Part shown: piece by piece, positions 6,675-6,820 of the stretch
How the letters are laid out: each line of letters starts with the position of its first letter
Position numbering within the stretch: the stretch's first letter is position 1
Assembly: GCA_902806305.1 (NCBI GenBank)
Contig: CADCWC010000216.1
Location: 1 to 6,820, forward strand
DNA length: 6,820 nucleotides
DNA from: an uncultured Thermoleophilia bacterium
GTDB lineage: Bacteria > Actinomycetota > Thermoleophilia > Gaiellales > F1-60-MAGs149
Reading direction: 5' to 3'
The notes under the pieces: generated by a model
Seen by the model: the letters and a program-made list of their open reading frames with translations, nothing else
What the model was told of the DNA's origin: nothing
Databases searched by the model: none
Made by a program: the position numbers and the translations under genes

Positions 6675-6702
6675 CACGCCCGATCCGACGGCGTCGCCGT
6701 CG
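6668..6702 (-). promoter_or_regulatory. Two tandem hairpins in the 5' leader of the secreted-protein gene
   Basis: CGACGGC (6686-6692) and GCCGTCG (6696-6702) form a perfect 7-bp stem with a 3-base loop. Immediately beyond, CGGGC (6668-6672) and GCCCG (6678-6682) form a 5-bp stem with a 5-base loop. Both lie within the approximately 107-base leader between the candidate promoter and the ATG at 6597. Neither is followed by a T-tract on the minus strand, so they are not typical intrinsic terminators. They may influence mRNA stability or translation, or reflect GC-rich composition; no known riboswitch is recognised. Confidence 0.35.
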
Positions 6703-6710
6703 CGCGTTGC

Positions 6711-6738
6711 AGAATACGACAGATTTCGGGCGTGTGCA
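6711..6738 (-). promoter_or_regulatory. Candidate promoter of the secreted-protein gene
   Basis: On the minus strand TGCACA (6738-6733, four of six matches to TTGACA) is followed after 16 bases by TATTCT (6716-6711, a good -10 match with T-A-T and final T). This is one of the few AT-richer patches in the window (GAAATCTGTCGTATTC), which adds weight. Transcription would start near 6704, just after the end of the upstream gene (stop at 6740), giving the small secreted-protein gene its own transcript with a leader of about 107 bases. Confidence 0.5.
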
Positions 6739-6739
6739 C

Positions 6740-6820
6740 CTATCCGGCCGGGGCGGTCGCCTCGCCGGCGGCGGCATCGCGCCGGCGCAGCGTCTCCTCG
6801 AACAGCCGCAGCTCGACGCT
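6740..6820 (-). CDS. C-terminal end of an unidentified protein (runs off right edge)
   Basis: A minus-strand frame enters from the right edge and ends at TAG (6742-6740), giving 26 residues, SVELRLFEETLRRRD and then an Ala/Gly/Pro tail. Twenty-four of 26 third positions are G or C, typical for coding here. An amphipathic charged helix followed by a flexible tail is a common protein C-terminus. Too little is present to assign a family. It lies on the same strand as the small secreted-protein gene, 142 bases away, and a candidate promoter begins right after its stop, so the two are probably separate transcription units. Confidence 0.6.
   Translation of the reverse strand, partial: SVELRLFEETLRRRDAAAGEATAPAG

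Noticed and set aside
6271..6777. Longer version of the secreted protein starting at ATG 6777
   Set aside because: It would overlap the coding end of the upstream gene (6740-6820) and start before the candidate promoter. It would also add an Arg/Pro-rich stretch (MPPPARRPPRPDR...) with no signal-like or domain features.

Overview
The window is very GC-rich DNA (roughly three quarters G+C by eye) with a strong bias to G or C at third codon positions. Several genes have a TAnnnT-like -10 element so close to the start codon that their transcripts would be leaderless or nearly so. This suggests a high-GC actinobacterium. A member of the Thermoleophilia/Solirubrobacterales is a guess from overall style only; no taxonomic marker gene is present.

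Layout, left to right. (1) On the minus strand, positions 1-451 hold the N-terminal 150 residues of a TPR-type protein that runs off the left edge. Its true beginning may lie at 576 in another frame, making a possible frameshift or translationally coupled pair. (2) On the minus strand, 623-1321 encodes a three-helix membrane protein with a long Thr/Pro/Gly-rich tail. (3) Divergent from it, 1404-1706 (+) encodes a small acidic protein of unknown function behind a near-leaderless promoter. (4) The centrepiece, 1779-6257 (+), is a complete 1492-residue Lhr-type SF2 DNA helicase with all helicase motifs, the Lhr core and the long C-terminal domain; its start codon sits at the predicted transcription start. 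(5) Convergent to lhr with only 13 bases between stops, 6271-6597 (-) encodes a short secreted or membrane-anchored protein ending in a Cys-His...His-x-x-His-Gly-Asp...Cys module. It is preceded by a candidate promoter and a leader with two small hairpins. (6) On the minus strand, 6740-6820 is the last 26 codons of another gene entering from the right edge.

There is no gene-free stretch above 300 bases, and no tRNA, rRNA, CRISPR array, insertion sequence or convincing rho-independent terminator was seen. The genes do not form an obvious pathway: lhr is a DNA-repair helicase, while the flanking genes are envelope-associated or uncharacterised. Many very long overlapping open frames on both strands are by-products of the base composition. 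I see no clear novel multi-gene system. The points most worth a second look are the possible frameshift at the left, the leaderless lhr promoter, and the small secreted Cys/His protein with its structured leader.
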